Shown here: piece by piece, positions 54,615-63,970 of the stretch | Layout: each line of letters begins with the position of its first letter | Position numbering within the stretch: position 1 is the stretch's first letter | Assembly (NCBI RefSeq): GCF_016495725.1 | Contig: NZ_CP054705.1 | Location: forward strand, 3,658,001 to 3,722,000 | DNA from: Salicibibacter cibarius | GTDB taxonomy: Bacteria; Bacillota; Bacilli; Bacillales; Marinococcaceae | Reading direction: 5' to 3' | Length of the DNA: 64,000 nt | Notes under the pieces: model-generated | Database searches by the model: none | What the model was told of the DNA's origin: nothing | What the model saw: the letters and a program-made list of their open reading frames with translations, nothing else | Program-made: the position numbers and the translations under genes

Positions 54615-55010
54615 ATGATAACCCTTTATACGACGCCAAGTTGCACATCTTGCAGAAAGGCAAAAGCATGGTTGCAAGAGCATGATATTCCTTTTAGAGA
54701 ACGGAATTTGTTTTCTGAGACAATAACTGCGGACGAATTAAAAAGCATTTTAAGCTTAACTGAAGACGGAACGGATGAGATTATTTCCAAACGCTCAAAA
54801 CAATATCAAAACAGTGATGTTAATATTGAGCAATTGCCGATCAGTGATCTATTCAGTTTCATACAGGCAAACCCCGGAATACTAAAAAGACCCATCATCG
54901 TGGATGAAAAGCGTCTACAAGTCGGCTATAACGAAGATGAGATCCGCATGTTTCTACCAAGAACCGTCCGCCAGTATCAATTAGAGGAAGTTTTGGCCGA
55001 CGTTAACTAA
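54615..55010 (+). CDS. spx: Spx-family thiol-stress regulator
   Basis: 131 residues of Spx. CxxC in [13 protein letters not shown] (Cys10, Cys13), [13 protein letters not shown] with conserved Gly, and [25 protein letters not shown], which contacts the RNA polymerase alpha C-terminal domain. AAGGAG before ATG 54615. It sits between MhqR and a dioxygenase, so it likely amplifies the oxidative response. Confidence 0.9.
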   Translation: MITLYTTPSCTSCRKAKAWLQEHDIPFRERNLFSETITADELKSILSLTEDGTDEIISKRSKQYQNSDVNIEQLPISDLFSFIQANPGILKRPIIVDEKRLQVGYNEDEIRMFLPRTVRQYQLEEVLADVN

Positions 55011-55054
55011 TAAGGAGATCGTTTAGATAAAAAACAGCAACGGAGGATTTTATA

Positions 55055-56038
55055 ATGGAACATTTAAAAGGAATTCATCACGTGACAGCCATCACGAGCA
55101 GCGCCGAGAAAATTTATGACTTTTTTACGTATGTATTGGGCATGCGCTTAGTCAAAAAAACGGTAAACCAGGATGACATTCAAACCTATCACTTATTTTT
55201 TGCAGATGACGAAGGAAACCCGGGGACGGATATGACGTTCTTTGACTTCCCAGGCATTCCAAAAGGTGTGCACGGTACGAATGAGATTGCAAAAACGTCC
55301 TTCCGTGTGCCGAGTGACGAGGCTTGGGACTATTGGGTGAAACGTTTTGACCGTTTGGAAGTCAAACACAAAGGCATTAAAGAGCAATTCGGGAAAAAGA
55401 CGCTTTCGTTTGTCGATTTTGACGATCAACAATATCAGTTAATTTCTGATGAAAATAATCAAGGAGTCGCTTCCGGCACCTCGTGGCAAAAGGGACCGAT
55501 CCCTTTGGAATATGCGATTACAGGGCTGGGCCCAATCTTTGTACGCGTGGATAACGTTGATTATTTTAAGGAAATGATGGAGAAAATCTTATTTTTTAAG
55601 GAAATAGACAAAGAAGGTTCTTACCGTCTGTTTGAAGCAGGTGCAGGCGGGAATGGCGCCCAAGTCATCGTGGAGTATAACGCGATTCTTCCCCAAGCAC
55701 GGCAAGGGTATGGAACGGTTCATCATACCGCATTCCGTGTCAACGACCGCGCGCATTTGGATGCATGGATGAAACAATTGCAGTCATTCAACGTGTCGAA
55801 TTCCGGTTATGTAGAGCGTTATTACTTCGGATCATTGTATGCGAATGTTGCTCCGCGCATATTGTTTGAATTTGCAACGGATGGCCCTGGCTTCATGGGT
55901 GACGAACCGTACGAAACACTTGGGGAAACGTTATCTTTGCCTCCATTCTTCGAATCCGAACGCAAAGAGATTGAAAAACAAGTCCGAGCCATTGATACAG
56001 TGAGAAGCACGAAGGAATTTGAAAAGGAATACGAATAA
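55055..56038 (+). CDS. Ring-cleaving dioxygenase, MhqO/MhqA-type glyoxalase fold
   Basis: 327 residues with two glyoxalase-like halves. Metal residues: HHVTAIT (first His), HHTAFRV (second), and Glu in RILFEFATDGPGF. This is the MhqA/E/O family that degrades hydroquinones and confers quinone resistance. GGAGG before the ATG. Downstream of mhqR and spx, so one operon or regulon. Confidence 0.88.
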   Translation: MEHLKGIHHVTAITSSAEKIYDFFTYVLGMRLVKKTVNQDDIQTYHLFFADDEGNPGTDMTFFDFPGIPKGVHGTNEIAKTSFRVPSDEAWDYWVKRFDRLEVKHKGIKEQFGKKTLSFVDFDDQQYQLISDENNQGVASGTSWQKGPIPLEYAITGLGPIFVRVDNVDYFKEMMEKILFFKEIDKEGSYRLFEAGAGGNGAQVIVEYNAILPQARQGYGTVHHTAFRVNDRAHLDAWMKQLQSFNVSNSGYVERYYFGSLYANVAPRILFEFATDGPGFMGDEPYETLGETLSLPPFFESERKEIEKQVRAIDTVRSTKEFEKEYE

Positions 56039-56340
56039 TCACCAGTCGTGGTAAAGGCAACTCGCTATCGTGCTTATAGCGAGTTTTTTACATATTCGAG
56101 TAAAAAGATCGAAGCAAATGTTGTTTTGAAAAAATGAATGCATGACAAAATGACGAGTGATACCAAAATTTTGTCTTCACCATTTCACCGGGATCAAATG
56201 TTACCAATTTGTTTTAAAAATATAATCGTTGTATTTGTTATCATATACACAGACTGTACTTTTGATCGGAAAAGAAGCGAAGCGTAAGTGTTCATAGTAT
56301 AATAAGAGAAGTAACAAATTCCGAGACAGGAGAGTTTTTG
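56039..56340. other. Intergenic region with terminator
   Basis: After the dioxygenase is a perfect terminator, AACTCGCTAT/ATAGCGAGTT plus T run (56058-56090). The remaining ~250 bases carry the promoter of the following small membrane gene; nothing else recognised. Confidence 0.6.
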
Positions 56341-56532
56341 ATGAATCTAGGGATAATAGTAATGATTCTTTTAGCTGCTGGTGTGATCGTAGGAATTACT
56401 CTTGCCATCGGCCGTAATGATAATAATTACAACAGTGAATCCAGCTTTAAACTAATGACTATCATGTATACGGTTGTTGTTCCTATCGTCTTGATCATTG
56501 CCGTCGTAGTTTTGGCTGCCATCTTTATGTAA
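56341..56532 (+). CDS. Small two-helix membrane protein
   Basis: 63 residues: helix GIIVMILLAAGVIVGITLAI, a short polar loop GRNDNNYNSESSFK, then helix TVVVPIVLIIAVVVLAAIF. ATG at 56341, AGGAG 8 nt upstream, strong site. Family not recognised. Its own terminator follows at 56614-56644 (AACACCCCTT/AAGGGAGTGTT). Confidence 0.65.
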   Translation: MNLGIIVMILLAAGVIVGITLAIGRNDNNYNSESSFKLMTIMYTVVVPIVLIIAVVVLAAIFM

Positions 56533-56613
56533 AGGTCAATCAATATTTTGTATGCATTCTTAATCCGGTTAGCAACAATATCACTGTCTTTATGCGTTTT
56601 TCATGCAATAAAA

Positions 56614-56644
56614 TAACACCCCTTTAATAAGGGAGTGTTTATAT
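56614..56644 (+). terminator. Terminator of the small membrane gene
   Basis: AACACCCCTT pairs with AAGGGAGTGTT, one bulge, followed by TTATAT. Confidence 0.7.
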
Positions 56645-56669
56645 ATCCAAATTAACTATCTTGCTGTAA

Positions 56670-56762
56670 TGGCGGAGGAGGAGGGATTCGAACCCCCGCG
56701 GGCCGTGAAGCCCCTAGTAGATTTCGAGTCTACCCCCTTCAGCCGAACTTGGGTACTCCTCC
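56670..56762 (-). tRNA. tRNA-Ser (anticodon CGA)
   Basis: Acceptor stem GGAGGAG/CTCCTCC, discriminator G and encoded CCA (56670-56672). D arm, anticodon stem GTAGA/TCTAC with loop CTCGAAA giving CGA for UCG codons, a long variable arm typical of class II tRNAs, and a TTCGAAT T loop. About 90 nt plus CCA. Confidence 0.95.
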
Positions 56763-56920
56763 AAAAACGCCGTACAGCTTTATATCCTAACGGAAATTGT
56801 GTTGTTTTTCAAGCGATCCGTTTAAAATTCCGAATAGGACTTCATTTTATCCTGATTCGCTCCACACCTCCACACGTGATAAGATAACGTCTGACTACAT
56901 TTTAATAAAGGGAGATAATC

Positions 56921-58207
56921 ATGGGCAAAGTTATCGTCGTTGGCGGCGGCCCCGCTGGGTTAATGGCTGCCGTTGCCGCTGCTTCTCATGGCGCGGATGT
57001 TACGTTAATCGATAAAGGCAATAAGTTGGGGCGCAAGCTCGCAATTTCCGGCGGCGGACGCTGCAATGTGACCAACCGCATGGATGAACGGGAACTGATT
57101 CGCTACATTCCCGGAAACGGGAAATTTATGTACAGCCCGTTTTCCGTTTTTAATAACGAAGATATCATTGCTTTTTTCGAAGGATTAGGCATTGCCCTCA
57201 AAGAAGAGGACATGGGCAGAATGTTTCCGGTAAATGATAAGGCCGCTACCGTCGTACAAACACTGCTCGACCAACTTCGCCTTAAAGGTGTCAAAACGAT
57301 CACCGATCAACGTGTCACCGGTCTCGCCTTTGATCAGGAACGCGTGACAGGGGTGAAGTTGGAAAATAACACCGTTGCTACAGCCGGCCAAGTCATCATT
57401 GCGACAGGCGGCACTTCCGTTCCGCACACAGGCTCTACCGGAGATGCTTATCCGTGGGCAAGAGACGCCGGGCATACCGTTACCGAACTTTATCCAACGG
57501 AAGTTCCCATCACCTCAAGCGACCGCTTTATTCGCGAGCGGACATTGCAAGGCTTATCCCTTCGAGATGTTGAACTGACCGTCTGGAATCAAAAAAAGAA
57601 AGCAATCGTAAAACATGAAGGCGACATGCTTTTTACGCATTTTGGCATATCCGGACCCATTGCCTTGCGCTGTAGCCAATATATCGTAAAAGAACAAAAG
57701 AAAAATAGCGGCAAACCTGTTTCGTTAAGCATTGATCTCCACCCGGGAGAAAACATCGGGGCGTTGGAACAACAGCTGCAAAAATTGAAAAAAACATCCG
57801 GTGAAAAATCCTGCAAAAATGCCCTTTCTCCGATAGTACCGGAACGTTTCCTCCTTCTTTTATTGGAACGGGTAAATATTGATGCCTCGGCAGCTTTAAA
57901 AGATGTCCAGACCGAAACACTGCAAACACTGGCAAATGAAATGAAACAGTTTACGTTCTCCTCCGACGGCACCCTTTCGTTGAAAAAAGCATTCGTCACC
58001 GGTGGCGGCGTTTCGGTTAAAGAAATCGAACCGAAAACGATGCAATCCAAAATAAAACAGGGGCTTTATTTTTGCGGGGAAGTGCTCGATATTCACGCAT
58101 ATACAGGTGGCTTTAATATTACCTGTGCATTTTCAACAGGATATACAGCGGGAAAAAGCGCGGCAGAAGCCTATGAAAGTGTGTCATCCAATCATCCTCC
58201 GATTTAG
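56921..58207 (+). CDS. ytfP: FAD/NAD(P)-binding HI0933-family flavoprotein (YtfP-like)
   Basis: 428 residues. FAD-binding VVGGGPAGLMAAVAAASHG, then GRKLAISGGGRCNVTNR, the HI0933/BaiN signature, and the C-terminal GLYFCGEVLDIHAYTGGFNITCAFSTGYTAG. Oxidoreductase, substrate uncertain. GGAG before the ATG. Confidence 0.88.
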   Translation: MGKVIVVGGGPAGLMAAVAAASHGADVTLIDKGNKLGRKLAISGGGRCNVTNRMDERELIRYIPGNGKFMYSPFSVFNNEDIIAFFEGLGIALKEEDMGRMFPVNDKAATVVQTLLDQLRLKGVKTITDQRVTGLAFDQERVTGVKLENNTVATAGQVIIATGGTSVPHTGSTGDAYPWARDAGHTVTELYPTEVPITSSDRFIRERTLQGLSLRDVELTVWNQKKKAIVKHEGDMLFTHFGISGPIALRCSQYIVKEQKKNSGKPVSLSIDLHPGENIGALEQQLQKLKKTSGEKSCKNALSPIVPERFLLLLLERVNIDASAALKDVQTETLQTLANEMKQFTFSSDGTLSLKKAFVTGGGVSVKEIEPKTMQSKIKQGLYFCGEVLDIHAYTGGFNITCAFSTGYTAGKSAAEAYESVSSNHPPI

Positions 58208-58343
58208 GTCCCCGAACGTTTCTAATATTAGCAGATATAGTATAGCTTAAATAAAGTTTAACAATTCGATATTTTTTATGTTAAAAATGTCGAGTATTTT
58301 TAAAGCTGCTTTGCTATGATGTGGACATGAAAGGAGGGATACA

Positions 58344-59207
58344 TTGCTAAAAGAATTAAACTTGGTGATTGATTATATAGAAGAGCATTTACTTGATGAA
58401 CTATCTCTTGATAAAATTTCTGAATATGCCGGGGTTTCCGACTATCACTTTAGAAAGATATTCTTTTATCTTTCAGGGCTGACGCTAAGTGAATATATAA
58501 GAAACAGGAAACTATCGGAAGCCAATAAGAATTTATTGAATGGGGAGACAGTAACAGATGTTGCCTTCAAATATGGCTATCAGTCAGTAGACGGCTTTAC
58601 AAGAGCATTTAAAAATTGGAGTGGATTTTTACCCTCAGACGCAATAAAAAAAGGCATAAGCAAATCGTATCCCAAGCTTTCATTCATCATAACTGTTAAA
58701 GGGGGGACCAGTATGGAATTCAGAATTGAAAACAAACCAGCATTTAATTTAGTCGGTGTAAGCAAGCGTGTTCCCATGCAATTTGAAGGTGTTAATCAGG
58801 AGATAGAAAAGCTTGCAGAAAGCATAACAGATGAACAAAGAGAAGAAATGCATTCACTTCAAAATATAGAGCCTTATGAAATTGTTAATGCTTCTTATGA
58901 TGCTGACTCTAATTTCGTGAAAGAAGAAGGGGATTTAACTCATTTGATAGGTGTGTTAACGACTAAAAATCAAGTCAGCGATCTATTAGACGTAGTGCCT
59001 GTTGAAGCCTATACTTGGGCAATATTTCCGAATGAAGGCCCATTTCCATCTATGTTACAAGAAACAATGGCAAAAACCTATTCAGAATGGCTTCCTTCTT
59101 CTGATTATGAAGTCATCAATGCCCCTGCTTTTTCTTTTACTAAAATGAATCAGCATAAAAAAGACTACGCCTATAGTGAAGTTTGGCTTCCTGTGCGGAA
59201 GAAATAA
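58344..59207 (+). CDS. AraC regulator with GyrI-like effector domain
   Basis: 287 residues: two AraC helix-turn-helix motifs (LSLDKISEYAGVSDYHFRKI and VTDVAFKYGYQSVDGFTRAFK) at the N-terminus, then a GyrI/BmrR-type small-molecule domain from about residue 125 (MEFRIENKPAFNLVGVSKRV). Rob/TetD-like stress or drug regulators have this order. TTG start at 58344 after AAGGAGGG. No clear target adjacent. Confidence 0.88.
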   Translation: MLKELNLVIDYIEEHLLDELSLDKISEYAGVSDYHFRKIFFYLSGLTLSEYIRNRKLSEANKNLLNGETVTDVAFKYGYQSVDGFTRAFKNWSGFLPSDAIKKGISKSYPKLSFIITVKGGTSMEFRIENKPAFNLVGVSKRVPMQFEGVNQEIEKLAESITDEQREEMHSLQNIEPYEIVNASYDADSNFVKEEGDLTHLIGVLTTKNQVSDLLDVVPVEAYTWAIFPNEGPFPSMLQETMAKTYSEWLPSSDYEVINAPAFSFTKMNQHKKDYAYSEVWLPVRKK

Positions 59208-59317
59208 AAACAGCAATCAATGAATTCGGCGTAACTTTATATTTCACTGTCACTCTTTGAGAGTGACCAAAAATAGCATAAGATACCAACGTAAAGACAC
59301 AGAACTGAAAACCTTTG

Positions 59318-59353
59318 AAGAGCAACGCTTATAAATCTGCGTTGCTCTTTTTA
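59318..59353 (+). terminator. AraC gene terminator
   Basis: AAGAGCAACGC and GCGTTGCTCTT are perfectly complementary and followed by TTT. Confidence 0.85.
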
Positions 59354-59526
59354 AGTTATTGGACCAGTCACATTAATTAATATTACATAAGAGCCTTTTC
59401 AAACCACCATGAAAGAAACATCTTTATTGCCCCTCTACAAAAGGGTCATATAAAGGGCGTCATACTGTCTAAAATTACGCTTTGGCTGTAAAAACAGATC
59501 ATTAAAAGTAAATGTCTTCCGTTTGA

Positions 59527-59690
59527 CGACCTAACGACTCCCCCGTTCTCCAGTTAGGGCTCCATTCCTCTCCGTTGGCGACCTAACGGCTCCCCTGTTC
59601 TTCAGTTAGGGCTTCATTCGCTTCCGTTGGCGACTTAACGGCTTCCGCGCTCTTCAGTTAGGGCTTCATTCGCCTTCTTTTCCCTTCAGC
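59527..59690. repeat. 52-bp tandem array E
   Basis: CGACCTAACG or CGACTTAACG at 59527, 59579 and 59631, and CAGTTAGG at 59551, 59603 and 59655, all 52 bp apart. CCGTTGGCGACCTAACGG is a dyad at 59572, again at 59624. Lies between the AraC terminator and the leuS terminator. The 59208-59526 and other flanking bases show only the AraC terminator. Confidence 0.9.
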
Positions 59691-59695
59691 TAATC

Positions 59696-59735
59696 AAAAA
59701 ACGAGCGAGAAGCTGCTGCCTCTCGCTCGTTTTTC
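59696..59735 (-). terminator. leuS terminator, symmetrical
   Basis: ACGAGCGAGA and TCTCGCTCGT pair perfectly; T/A runs on both sides make it bidirectional. Touches the leuS stop codon. Confidence 0.85.
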
Positions 59736-62161
59736 TAATTCGCTACGATATTGACCAGTTTCCCCGGCACTGCGATTACTTTACGAATAGTTTTCCCCTC
59801 GATATTGGAGGCGACTTTTTCATCCGCCAGTGCAATTTCTTCCATTTCTTCTTTTGTTGCTTCTTTTGACATGTGCACTTTCGAACGAACTTTTCCGTTT
59901 ACTTGCAAGACGATTTCAACCTCATCTTCGACAAGGTAGGATTCATCATAAGTTGGCCATTGTTCATACGTGATCGATGCTGTGTGCCCAAGCATCGACC
60001 ATAATTCTTCCGTCACATGGGGCGCGAGTGGAGAGAGCAATTTCACAAAACCTTCCATCGCTCCACGCGGAATGGTTTCTTCCTTATAGCAGGCGTTGAT
60101 GAAAACCATCAATTGGCTGATGCCGGTATTAAAGCGCATATGTTCAAAATCATCGCTTACTTTTTTAACAGTTTGATGGTAAACGGACCAAAGAGTATGG
60201 TCGTCTCCCGCCTCATCTGTAACAACAGAAGCCAGCCCTCCATCTTCCGAGACGAAAAGTCGCCATACGCGATCGAGAAAGCGCCGGGACCCGTCCAGAC
60301 CGGTTTCGGACCAAGCGACTGCAGCATCAAGCGGTCCCATGAACATTTCGTACATGCGTAAAGTATCCGCACCGTGACTGTCAAGAATATCGTCCGGGTT
60401 AACGACGTTCCCTTTTGATTTGCTCATTTTTTCATTGTTTTCCCCGAGAATCATTCCCGGATTATACAAACGTTGAAACGGTTCGTTTGTCGGCACGACA
60501 CCAATATCGTATAAAAATTTATGCCAGAATCGGGCGTACAACAAATGAAGCACTGCGTGTTCGGCACCACCGACGTACATATCGACCGGGAGCCAATAAT
60601 CTAATTTCTGGTAGTCGGCAAAAGCATCGTCGTTATGAGGATCAATGAAACGTAAGAAATACCAGCAGCTACCTGCCCATTGCGGCATCGTATTCGTCTC
60701 GCGACGCCCTTTCATTCCCGTTTTCGGATCGGTCACTTCCAACCACTCCGTCGAATTCGCGAGTGGAGACTCCCCGTTTCCGGGTGGCTTAAATTCATCC
60801 AAATCAGGGAGTACCAATGGAAGTTCATTTTCATCGACAGCGGACATGGAGCCGTCTTCCCAATGAATGATCGGAATCGGCTCACCCCAATAGCGTTGGC
60901 GACTGAACAGCCAGTCACGTAGCCGATAGCTTGTTTGTTTGCGGCCTACACCCCGATCCTCCAACCAGGTAATGATTTCTTTTATGGCATCCTCTTTATT
61001 CAGCCCATTGAGAAAATCAGAATTAACATGAGGACCGTCGCCGATGTATGCTTCTTCTTCAATATTGCCGCCGGTCACGACTTCCCGAATCGGAAGATCA
61101 TACGCACGGGCGAATTCATAATCTCGTTCGTCATGAGCGGGCACGGCCATGACGGCCCCCGTCCCATAGGTGATGAGCACGTAGTCCGCGATCCATACCG
61201 GAATCTCCTCTCCGTTCACCGGATTGGTCGCGTACGCGCCTGTAAATACGCCGCTTTTTTCTTTTGTCAATTCCGTCCGTTCCAAATCGCTTTTCAAGGA
61301 AACGGCTTTTTTGTATGCTTCTACATCCTCGCGCTGATCCGCTGTCGTTATTTTATCCACCAATTCATGCTCCGGTGCCAACACCATATACGTGGTACCG
61401 AACAATGTATCGGGGCGGGTTGTAAATACGCGAATGGGTTCCTTGTCTTTATCGGCAACCGTAAACGTGACGTCCGCCCCTTCGGATCTCCCGATCCAAT
61501 TGCGTTGCATTTCTTTAATACTTTCCGGCCAATCAATCTCTTCCAAATCATCTAAAAGGCGATCGGCATAGGCGGTGATGTTTAACATCCACTGCTTCAT
61601 TGGTCGGCGTTCGACCGGATGCCCGCCCCGCTCGCTTACACCGTCAATGACTTCTTCGTTCGCGAGCACTGTTCCGAGCGCCGGGCACCAGTTAACCGGC
61701 ACTTCATCGATATACGCTAGCCCGTGTTTATACAGCTGTAAAAAAATCCACTGGGTCCATTTGTAATAATTGGGATCCGTTGTATCGATCTCCCGGTCCC
61801 AATCGATGGAGAAACCCAACGCCTTAATTTGGCGACGGAAATTCTTTATGTTTTCTTCCGTAAAAAAACCGGGATGATTATTCGTATCGAGGGCATACTG
61901 TTCAGCTGGCAAACCGAAAGCATCCCAGCCCATCGGGTGCAAGACATGATACCCTTGCATTCGTTTCATACGAGCCAAAATATCCGTCGCTGTATACCCT
62001 TCCGGATGGCCGACATGCAATCCTTCTCCGGATGGATAAGGAAACATATCCAACACGTAAAATTTAGGCTTTGAGTGATCATCGCCGTCTGTCCGAAACG
62101 TTTTGTTTTTTTCCCAGAAATTCTGCCACTTTTTTTCTATTTCTTTATGAGCAAAAGCCAT
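59735..62161 (-). CDS. leuS: Leucyl-tRNA synthetase
   Basis: 808 residues, class I synthetase. HIGH motif in [18 protein letters not shown]1 editing domain with TTRPDT-like [20 protein letters not shown], and [14 protein letters not shown]. Start ATG 62161 ([13 protein letters not shown]) with AAGGAGG upstream; a longer frame to 62251 includes the ribosome-binding site and leader hairpin. The leader carries a terminator but no T-box. Confidence 0.96.
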   Translation of the reverse strand: MAFAHKEIEKKWQNFWEKNKTFRTDGDDHSKPKFYVLDMFPYPSGEGLHVGHPEGYTATDILARMKRMQGYHVLHPMGWDAFGLPAEQYALDTNNHPGFFTEENIKNFRRQIKALGFSIDWDREIDTTDPNYYKWTQWIFLQLYKHGLAYIDEVPVNWCPALGTVLANEEVIDGVSERGGHPVERRPMKQWMLNITAYADRLLDDLEEIDWPESIKEMQRNWIGRSEGADVTFTVADKDKEPIRVFTTRPDTLFGTTYMVLAPEHELVDKITTADQREDVEAYKKAVSLKSDLERTELTKEKSGVFTGAYATNPVNGEEIPVWIADYVLITYGTGAVMAVPAHDERDYEFARAYDLPIREVVTGGNIEEEAYIGDGPHVNSDFLNGLNKEDAIKEIITWLEDRGVGRKQTSYRLRDWLFSRQRYWGEPIPIIHWEDGSMSAVDENELPLVLPDLDEFKPPGNGESPLANSTEWLEVTDPKTGMKGRRETNTMPQWAGSCWYFLRFIDPHNDDAFADYQKLDYWLPVDMYVGGAEHAVLHLLYARFWHKFLYDIGVVPTNEPFQRLYNPGMILGENNEKMSKSKGNVVNPDDILDSHGADTLRMYEMFMGPLDAAVAWSETGLDGSRRFLDRVWRLFVSEDGGLASVVTDEAGDDHTLWSVYHQTVKKVSDDFEHMRFNTGISQLMVFINACYKEETIPRGAMEGFVKLLSPLAPHVTEELWSMLGHTASITYEQWPTYDESYLVEDEVEIVLQVNGKVRSKVHMSKEATKEEMEEIALADEKVASNIEGKTIRKVIAVPGKLVNIVAN

Positions 62162-62177
62162 TCCGACCGCCTCCTTC

Positions 62178-62270
62178 ATGAAAAATGAAACCCGCCCCTC
62201 ATCAGGGACGGGATCATCGCACGTATGTATCACTTTCTCGTTTCGCAACATTGATACACTATGTTCCCGT
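62178..62270 (-). promoter_or_regulatory. Candidate attenuator of leuS (non-T-box)
   Basis: CCCGTCCC (62205-62212) and GGGGCGGG (62191-62198) on the minus strand form a terminator with TTTCATTTTT after it, directly before the leuS ribosome-binding site. Further upstream ACGGGA (62265-62270) can pair with TCCCGT of the stem (62208-62213), an antiterminator. Between them GTGTATCA and TGATACAT form another stem. No GGTGGCACCGCG-type T-box element is present. Pairings seen in sequence; function inferred. Confidence 0.45.
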
Positions 62271-62339
62271 ACTTCTTGATACTGCCATTGTAGGCATGAA
62301 CGCTGGTGTTGTCAAGATTTGGGGGGATTTAGCGCTGAT

Positions 62340-62571
62340 GTCTGAGGATGCAGAACACCCATGGCGACCGATCTTAATTCCGGAAACGCTTTTCGGTCAC
62401 CATGAAAGGCTCATGGTACCTAATTTGAGAGCCGACAGCGTTTTTCGGTCGCCATAGAGGGCTCATGGTGATCATTCTTCGGCTCGACGACGCTTTTCAG
62501 TCACCATGAAGCGCTCATGGTGACCGATCTCGGAGTCATCAACCCATTTGGGGCACCATGCCTGACGTCCA
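62340..62571. repeat. 52-bp tandem array F
   Basis: TTCGGTC or TTCAGTC at 62392, 62444 and 62496; CATGG at 62360, 62412, 62464 and 62516; every spacing 52 bp. TCACCATGA-AGCGC-TCATGGTGA is a near-perfect hairpin in the last full unit. A degenerate unit runs into the pdp stop. Core CCATGAAG-CTCATGG is like arrays B and D. Lies between two minus-strand genes, leuS and pdp. Confidence 0.9.
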
Positions 62572-63873
62572 TCATAGCATTTCCTGAAAAATAAGCGGGC
62601 GGTTCTCCGGTGCGTGATCACTAATTTGATAGCTCTCTTTTATGATCGATGCAACTTCTGTCACGTCATCACGGTTCGCATGCAAGTCAACGAGGGCATC
62701 CCCTTTTTCCACCCATTCCCCGACTTTCGCTTTCATTTCTACACCGACGGCATGGTCGATGCTGTCTTCTTTTGTCATTCGTCCTGCTCCCAACATGCTT
62801 GCCGCTCGGCCGATGTCTGTCGCGTCAATGCTTGAGATATATCCTGAGGCCGGTGCCTCTACCGTCACGGTGTTACTTGCCTGCACGAGACGTTCAGGAT
62901 GATCCACGAGGGATGAATCGGCCCCTTGATTTGCGATAAAATCCCGAAATACATTTAGCGCACGTCCATCCCGAATCAAATCGTTTGCCAACACTTCTCC
63001 CGTTTCAACATCTTTTGCCTTCCCTCCGAGGACGAGCATGTGCGCGGCCAATCGAACGCTCAATCGGTGAATATCTTCCGGCCCCTTCCCTTGCAAAACG
63101 TCAATGGCTTCTTTCACTTCCAACGTGTTGCCGACCATGCGCCCAAGCGGTTGATCCATATCGGAAATGACGGCAACCGTTCTCCGATCCAATTCATTTC
63201 CGATATTCACCATCGTTTGCGCCAGCTCTTTTGCAGCCGGCAGGTTCGTCATAAAAGCTCCGCTTCCGACTTTCACGTCCAACACAATCGCGTCGGAACC
63301 GGCAGCGATTTTTTTACTCATGATCGAACTTGCAATCAACGGCATTGCATTTACGGTGGCGGTCACGTCACGAAGCGCATACAATTTTTTATCTGCCGGC
63401 GTCAGATTTCCCGATTGCCCGGCAATCGCTATTTTATGTTTGTTTACAAGATTAATAAACGTATCTTCATCCAATTCCGTCTCAAAACCCGGGAAAGCCT
63501 CCAACTTATCGATAGTTCCGCCCGTGTGGCCCAATCCGCGCCCGGATAATTTTGCCACGGGAACGCCTGCCGCAGCAACGATAGGCGACAGAATGAACGT
63601 CGTTTTGTCTCCAACCCCGCCAGTCGAATGCTTATCCACTTTCGTTCCGGCAATTCGGGACAGATCCAATTGGTCGCCGGATGCTGCCATCGCTTTCGTG
63701 AGCGCTGCGCTTTCTTGCTCGTCCATGCCTTGAAAATAAACCGCCATAGCAAACGCAGATGCCTGATAGTCAGGAATCTGACCTGCTGTATATGCCTGGA
63801 CGAAATCCTCAATTTGTTTTGTAGACAGTGTTTCGCCGTCTCTTTTTTTTGCAATTAGATCTACCATTCGCAT
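62572..63873 (-). CDS. pdp: Pyrimidine-nucleoside phosphorylase
   Basis: 433 residues. KVDKHSTGGVGDKTT, the family signature SGRGLGHTGGTIDKLE, and biotin-like C-terminal domain (SGYISSIDATDIGRAA, KVGEWVEKGDALVDLHAN). Cleaves uridine, thymidine and deoxyuridine with phosphate. GGAGG before the ATG. Monocistronic here; a repeat array fills its 3' side. Confidence 0.95.
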   Translation of the reverse strand: MRMVDLIAKKRDGETLSTKQIEDFVQAYTAGQIPDYQASAFAMAVYFQGMDEQESAALTKAMAASGDQLDLSRIAGTKVDKHSTGGVGDKTTFILSPIVAAAGVPVAKLSGRGLGHTGGTIDKLEAFPGFETELDEDTFINLVNKHKIAIAGQSGNLTPADKKLYALRDVTATVNAMPLIASSIMSKKIAAGSDAIVLDVKVGSGAFMTNLPAAKELAQTMVNIGNELDRRTVAVISDMDQPLGRMVGNTLEVKEAIDVLQGKGPEDIHRLSVRLAAHMLVLGGKAKDVETGEVLANDLIRDGRALNVFRDFIANQGADSSLVDHPERLVQASNTVTVEAPASGYISSIDATDIGRAASMLGAGRMTKEDSIDHAVGVEMKAKVGEWVEKGDALVDLHANRDDVTEVASIIKESYQISDHAPENRPLIFQEML

Positions 63874-63970
63874 ACGTATTGCCTCCTGGATGGATTGACT
63901 TGCCTTTCACTATGGTGCGTATTACGATTATACCGTATATCATTTAACCTTTGCCATCGAGGTGAAACGA

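Noticed and set aside
60935-61555. 206-codon plus-strand frame opposite leuS
   Set aside because: Lies fully inside leuS on the other strand and shows no known domain.
63874-63970. Promoter TTGACT with TATTAC between pdp and the right-edge gene
   Set aside because: Spacing is 19 bp, and there is no further support.
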